Positions 23,384-32,227 of a stretch of DNA of 50,123 nucleotides are shown one piece after another. A program made the position numbers and the translations under genes. Position 1 is the stretch's first letter. Each line of letters begins with the position of its first letter. A model generated the notes under the pieces. That model ran no database searches, was not told the origin of the DNA, and saw only the letters and a list, made by a program, of their open reading frames with translations. Source of the DNA: Acidobacteriota bacterium (lineage in GTDB: Bacteria > Acidobacteriota > Polarisedimenticolia > Gp22-AA2); the NCBI GenBank assembly GCA_018606725.1, contig JAGYID010000009.1, forward strand, positions 1 to 50,123, read 5' to 3'.

Positions 23384-24471
23384 GACGACTCCTTCAGCGC
23401 CTCATCCATGACACGCAGCAGCCCCCGGATGCCGTCGACCGTGTGGTCGCCCATGTGCCCGATCCGGAAGGTCGCCTCCTTCAATTTGCCGTAGCCGTTG
23501 CTGACGCCGAGCCCCCTCGCCGCCACCGCGCCGACGAACTGCGCCACCTTGATGCGGCGGCTGTTGGCCACGCAGGTCACGGTCTCGGAGCGCGCGCCCT
23601 CGGCGGCGAACAGCGCGAAGCGCTCCTGCGCCCAGGCGCGGGTCAGGTCGGCCATCGCCCGGTGCCGGGCGTAGCGCGCCTCGAGGGTCTCCGTCTCCAT
23701 CCTCCTGAGCTGCGCCTGGAGGGCGAACATGTGGCTGACGGACGGCGTGGCCATCGGCGTCTGCTTGTCGAAGCAGGCCTTCAGCCGGACGAAGTCGAAA
23801 TAATATCCCTTGCCCGTCCGCCGGCTCGAGCGCTCCATGGCCCGCGGCGACACGGCACAGACCGAGGAGCCTGGCGGCAGGGCCAGGCACTTCTGCACCG
23901 AGGCCAGGCAGACATCGATGCCGTGCCGATCGACCTCCACCGGCATGCCGCCGAGCGACGATACCGCGTCGACCAGCAGCAGGACGTCCGGGTGACGCGC
24001 CACCGCCTCGGCGATCGCCCCCAGCGGGTTGACCACGCCGGTCGAGGTCTCGTTGTGCACCAGCGCGACCGCGTCGTACCGGCCGGTCGCCAGCATGTCG
24101 GCCACCGCCTGGGCCGCCACCGGGCGCCCCGGCTCGACATGCAGCGGGTCGGCCTCGGCGCCGCAGGCCACGGCGACCTCGTAGAAACGCTCCGAGAAGG
24201 CGCCGCAGATTGGCACCAGGACGCGGCGGGCGACGCAGTTGCGGATCGCCGCCTCCCACAGCCCGGTGGCCGAGCAGCAGGTCAGAAAGACGTCGTGCGC
24301 GCGGCTGCCGAACAGCCAGCGCAGGCGCGGCACCAGGTCGCGGATCAGCTCCTGCATCTCGGCACCGCGGTGCCCGATGACCGGGCGCGACATCTCGCGC
24401 AGGATCTCCGGCGCCACCTCGGTGGGGCCGGGGGTGAACAGGACCTTGTGGTCCGTGCGGGGTGAAGACAC
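23380..24471 (-). CDS. Class V aminotransferase, phosphoserine/serine-pyruvate aminotransferase type
   Basis: A 363-residue PLP enzyme of fold type I. LFTPGPTEVAPEIL near the N terminus, LVHNETSTGVVNPL (about 138-150), the PLP-stacking aspartate in LLVDAVSSLGG (D168) and the Schiff-base lysine in SVQKCLALPPG (K194) are all present. The family includes serine-glyoxylate/pyruvate transaminases and an alternative SerC. The four-base ATGA overlap with serA strongly suggests it serves as phosphoserine aminotransferase here (inference from context). A separate phosphoserine phosphatase is not in the window. It follows rseP by 14 bases. Confidence 0.88.
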   Translation of the reverse strand: MSSPRTDHKVLFTPGPTEVAPEILREMSRPVIGHRGAEMQELIRDLVPRLRWLFGSRAHDVFLTCCSATGLWEAAIRNCVARRVLVPICGAFSERFYEVAVACGAEADPLHVEPGRPVAAQAVADMLATGRYDAVALVHNETSTGVVNPLGAIAEAVARHPDVLLLVDAVSSLGGMPVEVDRHGIDVCLASVQKCLALPPGSSVCAVSPRAMERSSRRTGKGYYFDFVRLKACFDKQTPMATPSVSHMFALQAQLRRMETETLEARYARHRAMADLTRAWAQERFALFAAEGARSETVTCVANSRRIKVAQFVGAVAARGLGVSNGYGKLKEATFRIGHMGDHTVDGIRGLLRVMDEALKESS

Positions 24472-24485
24472 GCGTCTCTCCTGTG

Positions 24486-25817
24486 TCAGCGCTGGAACAG
24501 CTTGCTGATGTCGAGGTAGATCACCGTCCCCATGAACATGAGGAGGAGGATGAGGCCCGCCTGCATGACGCGCTCCTTGACCCGTATCGACAGGTCGCGG
24601 CGGATGATCCCCTCAATGGTGATCGTGAAGATATGGCCCCCATCGAGCGGCGGCAGCGGCAGGAGATTGATGATGCCGAGCTGCAGGCTGACGAAGGCGA
24701 TGAATTTCAGGAAATAGGACAGTCCCTCGGCGGCGACCGCCCCGGAGGCCAGGTACAGGCCGATCGGCCCCGACACGGTGCGCAGGGACAGCTCGCGGGT
24801 CACCAGCATCCGCAGGGTGGTGAACGCCTGGCCGGCGTCCTCGACGTTCTTCCAGAACGCCCGGACCAGCGCCTCCCCCAGCGGATATGCCCGCACCACG
24901 GTCGGATAGGTCGGCACGAACCCGATGATGCCCCGCTCGCCGTCCTTCACCGGCGTGATCACCTTCTCGATGGTGGCGCCGTCGCGCTCGATGACGAAGG
25001 TGAGCGGCACCCCGGCGGATCCCTGGATGGCGCGGAACACCCGGGCCAGCGTGGTGATCGGCGTCCCGCCGATCGAGACGATGCGGTCGCCCCGCTGCAG
25101 GCCTGCCTCCGCCGCCGGCCGTCCCGGCTGCACCTCCCCCACCAGGACCCCGGTGGCGGGTCCGATCGTTGCCACCCCGACGCCATGGCGCCGGTCGGTG
25201 CCGATGGCGAGGGAGGTGACGATGCGCTGGCCGCCGCGATCGAGGATCACCTCTTTCGTCTGCCCGGGGCTGACCAGGATCAGGAATTCGAGGTCCTTCC
25301 AGGTCGCCACCTCCTTGCCCCCGAAGCTGACGATTCGATCTCCCGCCTGGATGCCGGCGGTCATCGCCTGGGACTCGGCCTCGACCTCGCCGACGACCGG
25401 CGGCTGCATCGGGTAGGCCGGCTCCTCGACGCCGGTCAGCATGATGGCGGCGATGATGACGTACGCGGTCACGAGGTTGAAGACCGCGCCCATGACGAAC
25501 ACCAGGAACCGCTGCCAGCGCGGCCGCGCCAGGAGATCCCCCGGGTCCAGCGGCGTCGACTCCTCGGCCGTCTCTCCTTTCAGCTTGACGTAGCCGCCGA
25601 GCGGCACCCACGAGACGCGGTAATCGGTCCCGCCGCGCCGCACCCCCCAGATGCGCGGCCCGAAGCCGACCGAGAACACCTCGACCGTGATGCCGAACAG
25701 CTTGGCCGTGATGTAGTGACCGAATTCATGGAACAGCACGACCACCCCCAGAACGACGACGAACGCCCCCCCGGAGAAAATCCACGGCCAGATCGCCTCG
25801 AGCCAGCTCACCCTCAC
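24486..25817 (-). CDS. rseP: RseP-like site-2 zinc metalloprotease
   Basis: A 443-residue inner-membrane intramembrane protease. The zinc motif HEFGH (H30, E31, H34) lies in the first helix, followed by the cytoplasmic FSVGFGPRIWG and GGYVKLKGE motifs. Two PDZ domains follow: VVGEVEAESQAMTAGIQAGD and VLVGEVQPGRPAAEAGLQRG. The C-terminal LLPLPPLDGGHI supplies the third metal ligand. In E. coli RseP cleaves the anti-sigma factor RseA and leftover signal peptides. It overlaps dxr by four bases (ATGA), the usual cdsA-dxr-rseP order in many bacteria. Confidence 0.95.
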   Translation of the reverse strand: MRVSWLEAIWPWIFSGGAFVVVLGVVVLFHEFGHYITAKLFGITVEVFSVGFGPRIWGVRRGGTDYRVSWVPLGGYVKLKGETAEESTPLDPGDLLARPRWQRFLVFVMGAVFNLVTAYVIIAAIMLTGVEEPAYPMQPPVVGEVEAESQAMTAGIQAGDRIVSFGGKEVATWKDLEFLILVSPGQTKEVILDRGGQRIVTSLAIGTDRRHGVGVATIGPATGVLVGEVQPGRPAAEAGLQRGDRIVSIGGTPITTLARVFRAIQGSAGVPLTFVIERDGATIEKVITPVKDGERGIIGFVPTYPTVVRAYPLGEALVRAFWKNVEDAGQAFTTLRMLVTRELSLRTVSGPIGLYLASGAVAAEGLSYFLKFIAFVSLQLGIINLLPLPPLDGGHIFTITIEGIIRRDLSIRVKERVMQAGLILLLMFMGTVIYLDISKLFQR

Positions 25818-26980
25818 CCTCCCTGCGCCAGAAGTTCCCCGGCCGCGCGGCGCGCCCAGCGGTCGGCATCCATGACTTCATCCATCGTCTCGGCCGGCCC
25901 CGGCCGGTGGCGTCCGAGCGCCCCGGCGACCACGCGGGCGATGCCGGTGAACGGCAGCCGCCTGTCGAGGAACGCCTCGACGGCGATTTCGTTGGCGGCG
26001 TTGAGGACCGCCGGCGCCGTGCCGCCGACCGCCAGGGCATCGTAGGCGATCGACAGGCAGGGAAACCTGTCCCGATCGACCGGGAAGAATTCCAGGGTGC
26101 CGATCGCCGGCAGGTCGGGCGCCGGAACCGGTCCCGGAAAACGGTCCGGGAACGCCAGCGCGTACTGGATCGGCCCGCGCATGTCCGGCACCCCCATCTG
26201 GCTGATCACCGAGCCGTCCACCATCTCGACCATCGAGTGCACCGTGCTCTGCGGATGCAGGACCACATCGACGCGGTTTCCGGGGAGTCCGAACAGCCAG
26301 TGCGCCTCGATCACTTCCAGCCCCTTGTTCATCAGCGTGGCGCTGTCGACGCTGATCTTCGGACCCATGTCCCACACCGGGTGCCGCACCGCCTCCTCGG
26401 GCGTCACCTTCTCCAGGCGCTCCCGCGGCGTCGTCCGGAACGGCCCGCCCGAAGCCGTGAGGATGAGCCTCCTGACATGGTCCATCGACGCGCCGCGCAG
26501 GCACTGGTGCAGGGCCGAATGCTCGCTGTCCACCGGGATCAGCGTCCCGCCCGAGCGCGCCGCGGCCTGCTGCATGAGGGCCCCGGCCATCACCAGGCTC
26601 TCCTTGTTGGCGAGCGCGACGGTCCGTCCGGCGCGCAGCGCCTCGTACGTCGGCAGGAGCCCGGCGGCGCCGACGATGCCGGCGAGCACGACGTCGGCGC
26701 GCGGATGCGTCGCCACCGCCAGCAATCCCTCGAGGCCCGTCACCAACTCGCTGCCGGCCTCGCCCGCCGCCGCCGCGAGGGCGTCGCGCCGCCGGCTGTC
26801 GCCGATGGCCACCAGGGCCGGCCGATGCAACAGGACCTGCTGCGCCAGCAGATCGGCGTTCCGCCCGGCCGCCAGGGCGACGACTTCGAACCGCTCCGGG
26901 AAGCGCGCCAGCAGGTCGAGCGTCTGCACCCCGATCGACCCGGTCGAGCCGAGGACCGCCACACCACGCCGCGGCCCCAT
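25814..26980 (-). CDS. dxr: 1-deoxy-D-xylulose 5-phosphate reductoisomerase
   Basis: A 388-residue cytoplasmic enzyme of the MEP isoprenoid pathway that converts DXP to 2-C-methyl-D-erythritol 4-phosphate with NADPH and a divalent metal. The NADPH motif is GSTGSIG (residues 11-17). The metal and substrate motifs are VDSEHSALHQCL, LTASGGPFR, VWDMGPKISVDSATLMNKGL and EVIEAHWLF. ATG 26980 is chosen because GVAVLGSTGSIG follows directly and because it overlaps the cdsA stop as TGATG; the longer frame to 27211 runs inside cdsA. The products feed uppS (27818) and miaA (15839). Confidence 0.96.
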   Translation of the reverse strand: MGPRRGVAVLGSTGSIGVQTLDLLARFPERFEVVALAAGRNADLLAQQVLLHRPALVAIGDSRRRDALAAAAGEAGSELVTGLEGLLAVATHPRADVVLAGIVGAAGLLPTYEALRAGRTVALANKESLVMAGALMQQAAARSGGTLIPVDSEHSALHQCLRGASMDHVRRLILTASGGPFRTTPRERLEKVTPEEAVRHPVWDMGPKISVDSATLMNKGLEVIEAHWLFGLPGNRVDVVLHPQSTVHSMVEMVDGSVISQMGVPDMRGPIQYALAFPDRFPGPVPAPDLPAIGTLEFFPVDRDRFPCLSIAYDALAVGGTAPAVLNAANEIAVEAFLDRRLPFTGIARVVAGALGRHRPGPAETMDEVMDADRWARRAAGELLAQGG

Positions 26981-27798
26981 CAGCGGATCCTCATCGCGAA
27001 CATGTAATAGTAGTAGAGGACCGGAGCGGCGTACAGCAGCGAATCGACGCGGTCGAGGATGCCACCGTGCCCGGGCACGATCGAGGCGCTGTCCTTGAGC
27101 CCGGCGCCCCGTTTCAGCATCGACTCGACCAGGTCCCCGAGGATCCCCACGATCCCCAGGACCAACCCCACGAACAGACAGTCGCGGACGGTGAGCCGGG
27201 TCATGAACCACTGGCGGGCGATGAACGCCGCGACCAGCGCACCGAGCACACCGGCGACCGCCCCCTCGATGGTCTTCTTCGGGCTGACGCGCGGCGCCAG
27301 GGGATGGCGGCCGAACGACGAGCCGACGTAATAGGCCGCCGTGTCGCTGCCCCAGACGACCAGGAACAGCAGGAACACCAGGTCGGCGCCGGTCTCCAGT
27401 CCCTTCGGCGGCTCGTCGATGACGCGCAGCTCGATCAGATAGCCGAACAGCACGCCGACGAAAGCGGCGATGAAGAAGGTCGCGGCGATGTCGCCGAAGG
27501 CCAGGCTCCAGTCACCGCCCCGCCGCAGCGCGGCGAGCGGGATGATCGTCAGGCCGAGCAGCAGCGGCAGGTGCGGGTCGACTCCCGGCAGCACGAAGGT
27601 GGCGATGATCAGCACCGCGAGCGCGGCGCCGAGAAGGCGATGACAGCGTTGCCCGCGCGCTTCAGCCAGTCGATACAGCTCGCGCAGCGCCAGCAGCGCC
27701 GTCGCCAGGATGAGCACCTGGTAGAGCCCCGGCTGGAATTTCTTGACGATGACCCAGAAGACCGGAAGAAAAACGATCGCCGAGAGGACGCGCTTCAT
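26980..27798 (-). CDS. cdsA: Phosphatidate cytidylyltransferase
   Basis: A 272-residue polytopic membrane enzyme that makes CDP-diacylglycerol from phosphatidic acid and CTP. The family signature near the C terminus is intact: SPKKTIEGAVAGVLGA and GDLVESMLKRGAGLKDSASI with PGHGGILDRVDSL. About eight hydrophobic helices are visible. Start ATG 27798 follows directly on the basic-hydrophobic MKRVLSAIVF; the in-frame extension runs into uppS and is rejected. Its product is the substrate of pgsA (16824). Confidence 0.95.
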   Translation of the reverse strand: MKRVLSAIVFLPVFWVIVKKFQPGLYQVLILATALLALRELYRLAEARGQRCHRLLGAALAVLIIATFVLPGVDPHLPLLLGLTIIPLAALRRGGDWSLAFGDIAATFFIAAFVGVLFGYLIELRVIDEPPKGLETGADLVFLLFLVVWGSDTAAYYVGSSFGRHPLAPRVSPKKTIEGAVAGVLGALVAAFIARQWFMTRLTVRDCLFVGLVLGIVGILGDLVESMLKRGAGLKDSASIVPGHGGILDRVDSLLYAAPVLYYYYMFAMRIR

Positions 27799-27817
27799 GC
27801 CGGCTCCGGAAGTCCGC

Positions 27818-28651
27818 TCAGGCGGTGACCTTGTCGCTCGAGACGCCGACGGCTTCGGGCTCCGTCCCCACCAGCCGCCCGTAACGGCGCTCACGCTTCT
27901 GATAATCGACGATCGCCTGGAGGAATTCCCGCTTGCGGAAGTCCGGCCACAATGTATCGGTCACCCAGATCTCGGCATAGGCGATCTGCCACAGCAGGAA
28001 GTTGCTGATCCGCAGCTCCCCCGATGTGCGGATGAGCAGGTCCGGATCCGGCTGACCGGCGGTGTACAGGTAGCGGGCGAACAGGGCCTCGTCGACCGGC
28101 GCGGCCGGCGCGCCCGAATCGTGGAGCCGGTCGTGGAGAATGCGGTTGCAGGCGTCGACGATCTCCGCCCTGCCGCCGTACGACAGGGCGATGTTGAACA
28201 GCAGACCGCTGTTGCCGCGCGTCGCCTCCATCCCCTCCGTCAGCTCGCGCCGGATCGCCGCGCTGAGCTCCTCCACCCGGCCGATGACGTTGAAGGCGAT
28301 GTTGTTGCGTTGCAGGGTCATGAGCTCCTTGCGCAGGTACTCGCGCAGCAGTCCCATCAGCGTGTCGACCTCGCGGCGCGGGCGCTTCCAGTTCTCCACT
28401 GAAAAGGCATACAGGGTCAGCACCGAAAGACCGAGTCGCGCCGAAGTCTCGACGACGTCGCGGACGGCCTGGATGCCGGCGCGGTGTCCGGCGGCTCGCG
28501 GCAGGTTGCGGGTATTCGCCCAGCGGCCGTTGCCGTCCATGATGATCGCGACGTGACGCGGCAATCGCGCGAAGTCGATTTGGACGAGCAGGCGCTCTTC
28601 GGGCGAGCCCTTGGCGATGAACCCTTCCAGATCTCTTGCCGGGCGCTGCAT
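27818..28651 (-). CDS. uppS: Undecaprenyl diphosphate synthase (cis-prenyltransferase)
   Basis: A cytoplasmic enzyme of 277 residues (293 if the upstream ATG at 28699 is used). It elongates farnesyl diphosphate with IPP to C55 undecaprenyl diphosphate, the lipid carrier for peptidoglycan and other wall polymers. MDGNGRWANTR carries the catalytic Asp (D39 with the shorter start). LTLYAFSVENWKRP, LLFNIALSYGGRAEI and PDLLIRTSGELRISNFLLWQ are all conserved. Neither start has a convincing ribosome binding site, and the N-terminal ~25 residues are not conserved. cdsA follows after 19 bases; galE ends 93 bases upstream. Confidence 0.94.
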   Translation of the reverse strand: MQRPARDLEGFIAKGSPEERLLVQIDFARLPRHVAIIMDGNGRWANTRNLPRAAGHRAGIQAVRDVVETSARLGLSVLTLYAFSVENWKRPRREVDTLMGLLREYLRKELMTLQRNNIAFNVIGRVEELSAAIRRELTEGMEATRGNSGLLFNIALSYGGRAEIVDACNRILHDRLHDSGAPAAPVDEALFARYLYTAGQPDPDLLIRTSGELRISNFLLWQIAYAEIWVTDTLWPDFRKREFLQAIVDYQKRERRYGRLVGTEPEAVGVSSDKVTA

Positions 28652-28744
28652 GGCGGGGATGTGCGCTCCCACGCGGGAGAAGACCCGGCATCCTAACATA
28701 GCCCTCCGAGGCCGGGCAAGAATTGCGGCGCGCCGCGCGGCGCC

Positions 28745-29728
28745 TCAATCCTCGAAGCCGCGCGGGTGCGTCCGGGCGAACCTCCAGGCGGTTTCGATGA
28801 TGGCGTCCAGGTCCGTGGTGCGGGGGGCCCAGCCGAGCTCGCGCCCGGCCAGGGCGGACGACGCCACCAGGGTCTCCGGGTCGCCGGGCCGGCGCGGCAT
28901 CGGACGGGTCGGAAGGTCGCGCCCGGTGACCCGGCGGGCCGCCTCGATCACCTGGAGCACCGAGAAGCCGGCGCCGTTGCCGAGATTCACGGTCAGGGCG
29001 CCGCCGCGGCGACTGAGGCGTTCAACAGCGAGGACGTGCGCTTCGGCGATGTCCTCGACGTGGATGTAGTCGCGCACCGCCGTGCCGTCCGGCGTCGCGT
29101 AGTCGGTGCCGTAGATCGGCACCGGCGACCCGCCGGCGGCGGCCTTCAGGACGTTCGGCACCAGGTGGGTCTCCGGGTCATGCACCTCCCCGAGCGCGCC
29201 GTCGGCGCTGGCGCCGGCGGCGTTGAAGTAGCGGAGCGCCACGAAGTCCATGCCGCGCGCAGCGTGCATCCACCGCAGCGCGCGCTCCAGCGCCAGCTTG
29301 GTCTCCCCGTAAGGATTGGTCGGCTGGGTCGGATGGTCCTCCTGAATCGGCAGAGCCACCGGCTCGCCGTAGACCGCCGCGGTCGAGGAGAGGACCAGAC
29401 GCGCCACGCCGGCCTCGCGCATCTCGCCGAGCAGGGCCAGGGAGCGCTCGAGGTTGTTGCGATAATACTTCGCCGGATCCGCGACCGATTCGGATACCAG
29501 CGCCGAGGCGGCCAGGTGGATGACCCCCTCGATGCGCTTCTCCTTCATCAGCGCGCCGACGAGGCGCCGGTCGCCGCAGTCGCCCACCACCAGTTCGAAG
29601 CCCGAAGCCGCCGCGCGATGGCCGGTGCTGAGATCGTCGATCAGCAGGATGGCGTGCCCCTCGTCGCGCAGTCGCCGCGCCACGACGGCGCCGATGTAGC
29701 CGGCCCCGCCGGTCACCAGGAGTTTCAT
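28745..29728 (-). CDS. galE: UDP-glucose 4-epimerase
   Basis: A 327-residue short-chain dehydrogenase-type enzyme interconverting UDP-glucose and UDP-galactose. The NAD motif GGAGYIG (7-13), the SSTAAVYGEP stretch with the catalytic Ser/Thr near 115-116, and the catalytic pair Y140/K144 in NPYGETK are present, as are ALRYFNAAGA and TAVRDYIHVEDIAEAH. Start ATG 29728 precedes MKLLVTGGAGYIG; the longer frame lies within truA and is rejected. It starts four bases after the truA stop, so they are co-transcribed. Epimerases for related sugars are similar, but the motifs are those of GalE. The sugar probably goes to surface polysaccharide (inference). Confidence 0.92.
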   Translation of the reverse strand: MKLLVTGGAGYIGAVVARRLRDEGHAILLIDDLSTGHRAAASGFELVVGDCGDRRLVGALMKEKRIEGVIHLAASALVSESVADPAKYYRNNLERSLALLGEMREAGVARLVLSSTAAVYGEPVALPIQEDHPTQPTNPYGETKLALERALRWMHAARGMDFVALRYFNAAGASADGALGEVHDPETHLVPNVLKAAAGGSPVPIYGTDYATPDGTAVRDYIHVEDIAEAHVLAVERLSRRGGALTVNLGNGAGFSVLQVIEAARRVTGRDLPTRPMPRRPGDPETLVASSALAGRELGWAPRTTDLDAIIETAWRFARTHPRGFED

Positions 29729-29732
29729 CGGT

Positions 29733-30506
29733 TCACCCCGCTCCCCCCGCGTCCCCGGTCGCGGGCGGGACGTCGTACGAGACGCGCTCCAGGACGAGGC
29801 CGCGGGCCGGCGCCACCGGGCCGGCCGCCCGACGATCGCGGGCCGCCAGGATCGACTCAATCGACGCCGGCTCGACGAGCCCGCGGCCGACGGCGATCAG
29901 CGTCCCGACCAGGGTCCGGACCATGTGCCGCAGGAAGCCGTCGGCCCGCACCCGGTATTCGAGCACCGGCCCCTCCTCGAGCACCTCCGACATCATGATG
30001 GTGCGCACCTTGTCCTCGATCTCCGACTGCGCCGGGCAGAACGACGTGAAATCGCGCCGCCCGCACAGACGCGCCGCGGCGTCGCGCATCGCCTCCGCGT
30101 CGAGGGGCCCGTGCACGACCACGGTGAACGGCGCCTCGAAGGGCGTGCCTCCTTCGCCGCTCCGCAGTCGGTAGCGATACTCCTTCCAGCGGGCGTCGGC
30201 GCGCGCATGGAACGTCTCCGACGCCTCCTCCACCGCCACGACATTGATCTCCTCGGGAAGACGCGCATTCAGGCCGCGCCGCAGCCCGATGCCGGGAATA
30301 GGCGCGGCGGTCAGGAAGTTGGCGACCTGGCCGCGGGCGTGCACTCCGGCATCGGTCCGGCCGGCGCCCGCCAGCCGGACCTTCTCGCCCAGCATCCCCG
30401 ACAGCCGGTCCTCGAGGATTCCCTGGATCGTTTCCCGTCCGGGCTGCACCTGCCAGCCCGCGAAGCGCGTGCCGACGTACGCCAGGGTCAGCTTGAGATT
30501 GCGCAT
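29733..30506 (-). CDS. truA: tRNA pseudouridine(38-40) synthase
   Basis: A 257-residue cytoplasmic enzyme that isomerises uridines 38-40 in tRNA anticodon arms. The catalytic aspartate is D52 in AGAGRTDAGVHARGQV. LTLAYVGTRFAGWQVQPG at the N terminus, RWKEYRYRL, GRRDFTSFCP and RADGFLRHMVRTLVGTLI follow in the order expected of TruA. Length is normal. It is the first gene of the eight-gene minus-strand run that ends with serA. No strong promoter was found upstream; 30507-30621 contains a repeat end. Confidence 0.96.
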   Translation of the reverse strand: MRNLKLTLAYVGTRFAGWQVQPGRETIQGILEDRLSGMLGEKVRLAGAGRTDAGVHARGQVANFLTAAPIPGIGLRRGLNARLPEEINVVAVEEASETFHARADARWKEYRYRLRSGEGGTPFEAPFTVVVHGPLDAEAMRDAAARLCGRRDFTSFCPAQSEIEDKVRTIMMSEVLEEGPVLEYRVRADGFLRHMVRTLVGTLIAVGRGLVEPASIESILAARDRRAAGPVAPARGLVLERVSYDVPPATGDAGGAG

Positions 30507-30558
30507 TGCCGGGGCACCGCGGCCGTCGTCCGTCGCATCGCGCCGGTCATTCTATGCC

Positions 30559-30587
30559 AGGAGCCGGTCCGAGTATTCGGCCGGGCC
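30559..30587 (+). repeat. Solo end of the 148-bp inverted-repeat element
   Basis: Bases 30559-30587 match 9741-9769, the left end of the element at 9739-9886, at 27 of 29 positions. No matching inverted arm is seen within about 150 bases on either side, so this is a solo or decayed end. It lies between the divergent truA and GWxTD genes. Confidence 0.65.
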
Positions 30588-30621
30588 GTCAGAGGCCGCG
30601 CGCCGGCAGGCCGCCGGTCGT

Positions 30622-30650
30622 TTGACCGGCCCCGGGTCGGTCGCTATAAT
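30622..30650 (+). promoter_or_regulatory. Strong consensus promoter for the GWxTD gene
   Basis: TTGACC (30622-30627) and a perfect TATAAT (30645-30650) are spaced by 17 bases. The start would fall near 30657, only about five bases before an in-frame ATG at 30662 and 32 bases before the preferred start at 30689. The -35 lies in a small palindrome (ccggtcgtttgaccgg, 30615-30630), which could be an operator. Confidence 0.8.
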
Positions 30651-30688
30651 CTCGCCCCCTCATGCACCGATCTGAGGAGAGGATGATC

Positions 30689-32176
30689 ATGCGACGTCTT
30701 TCCGTTGCGCTGGCGCTGCTCACCTGTTCCGCCGCCGCCGGCTTCGCCGCCACGGTCGATTACAGGACGCCCGGCAAGGACTGGCCGAAGGGGCCGGTCC
30801 GCTGGCTGATGTCGGACGAAGAAGAGAAGGCCTTCAAGCAGCTGAAGACCGACGACGATCGCGCCGCCTTCGCCAAGTCGTTCTGGGAGAAGCGTGACCC
30901 GACGCCCGGCACGCCGGCCAACGAGTTCGAGGAGATTTTCTGGAAGAAGGTCGACGCCGCCGAGAAAGGGTACAGAGGGGTCGCGACCGCAGGCTCCCTC
31001 AGCGACATGGGCCGCACCTTCCTGCTGCTCGGGCCGGCCACTAAGACCGACCAGGATCCGCGCGGTCGCAGCATCTGGACCTACGAGCCTGACCCGGTGA
31101 CCGGCATCACCCAGAAGCTCACCCTGATGTTCGCGCCGGGGACTTCCGCCCCGCTGTTGCTCGACAAGAAGACCCTCGACCAGTACGTCAGCGCCCACCC
31201 GGAGACGCGCGGCATCGGCTGGAAGCTGCCGGTCGCCGCCGCCGCCCAGGTCGAGGAAGGGGTGCCGACGGCCGCGGCCGCGACGAAGACCGAGGAGGAC
31301 CGGTCGCCGGAGAGTCAGCGTCAGGTCCCGATCCTCACGGCGCTGCTGAGCCAGGGAAAAGGGCCCGCCGACGTGCCGTTCAACGTGACGCTCGACTTCT
31401 ACGCCGCGGTGGATGGGACGACGCTGACGGCGGTGAACGTCGAGGCGGCGCGCGAGCCGGCGCGGGGCGACAGCGATCTGGATTTCTTTCCTTTTGCCAG
31501 GCTCGTTCCCGATGCGCCGGATGGCAAGCCGGTGAACCTGACCGGGGCCCTGCCGTTCGTTCCGGCACCGAAGGAGAACGAGCCGGCGGGCGGCTTCGTC
31601 TACCAGGCCCGGCACAACCTCGCCCCCGGGACGTACACGATGGCGCTGATTGTCGAGTACAAGAAATCGGCGGGAACGATGGGGACCCTCATCCGGAAGG
31701 TCGACGTGCCGGATTACCGGGCCAAGGAGCTCAGCCTGAGCAGCGTGTCGCTCCTGGCCGGCTTCACTCAGCTCGGCCCTCCCGGTCCGGACGAGATGGA
31801 GCGAGGCGCCGGCGCCTATGGCGTCGGCTCGTTCCGGCTGGTGCCGCGCGGCAACCCGACGCTCACCATGACCGAGGCCTTCACTTTCTATTACCAGGTC
31901 TACAACCCGACCCCCGACCCGGCCACCGGCAAGCCCGGGCTGGAAGCGACCTGCACGTTTTACGTGAAGGACGCGGCCACAGGGTGGAAGCGCTATCGGC
32001 CGCCCCTGACGCGCGCTCTGAACGGCCAGGTCGATCTCTTCTCCATCGACATGAAGGACCTGATCTCGAAGACACAGGTATTGCCGGCCGACTTCAAGAT
32101 GGAGCTGAAGCTCGTCGACAAGCCTGGCGGCAAGACGGTGTCACGCGACATCCCCTTCACCGTCAGGGGTTCCTGA
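30689..32176 (+). CDS. Exported GWxTD-domain protein
   Basis: A 495-residue exported protein. A signal peptide (MRRLSVALALLTCSAAAGFA) is followed by a GWxTD-type domain: WLMSDEEEKAFKQLKTDDDR, FAKSFWEKRDPTPGTPANEF and SDMGRTFLLLGPATK are its hallmark features. GWxTD proteins are widespread in Acidobacteriota and related phyla but have no established biochemical role. The second half is beta-rich, with repeated sandwich-like segments. ATG 30689 has GAGGAGAGG nine bases upstream; ATG 30683 and a near-leaderless ATG at 30662 are in the same frame and would add two or nine residues. It is expressed from a strong promoter and is monocistronic. Confidence 0.82.
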   Translation: MRRLSVALALLTCSAAAGFAATVDYRTPGKDWPKGPVRWLMSDEEEKAFKQLKTDDDRAAFAKSFWEKRDPTPGTPANEFEEIFWKKVDAAEKGYRGVATAGSLSDMGRTFLLLGPATKTDQDPRGRSIWTYEPDPVTGITQKLTLMFAPGTSAPLLLDKKTLDQYVSAHPETRGIGWKLPVAAAAQVEEGVPTAAAATKTEEDRSPESQRQVPILTALLSQGKGPADVPFNVTLDFYAAVDGTTLTAVNVEAAREPARGDSDLDFFPFARLVPDAPDGKPVNLTGALPFVPAPKENEPAGGFVYQARHNLAPGTYTMALIVEYKKSAGTMGTLIRKVDVPDYRAKELSLSSVSLLAGFTQLGPPGPDEMERGAGAYGVGSFRLVPRGNPTLTMTEAFTFYYQVYNPTPDPATGKPGLEATCTFYVKDAATGWKRYRPPLTRALNGQVDLFSIDMKDLISKTQVLPADFKMELKLVDKPGGKTVSRDIPFTVRGS

Positions 32177-32227
32177 AAATGGACCGGCCGGCCGCCAGTC
32201 GCAGGCGGAAACGAGGCGCGCGCCGGC

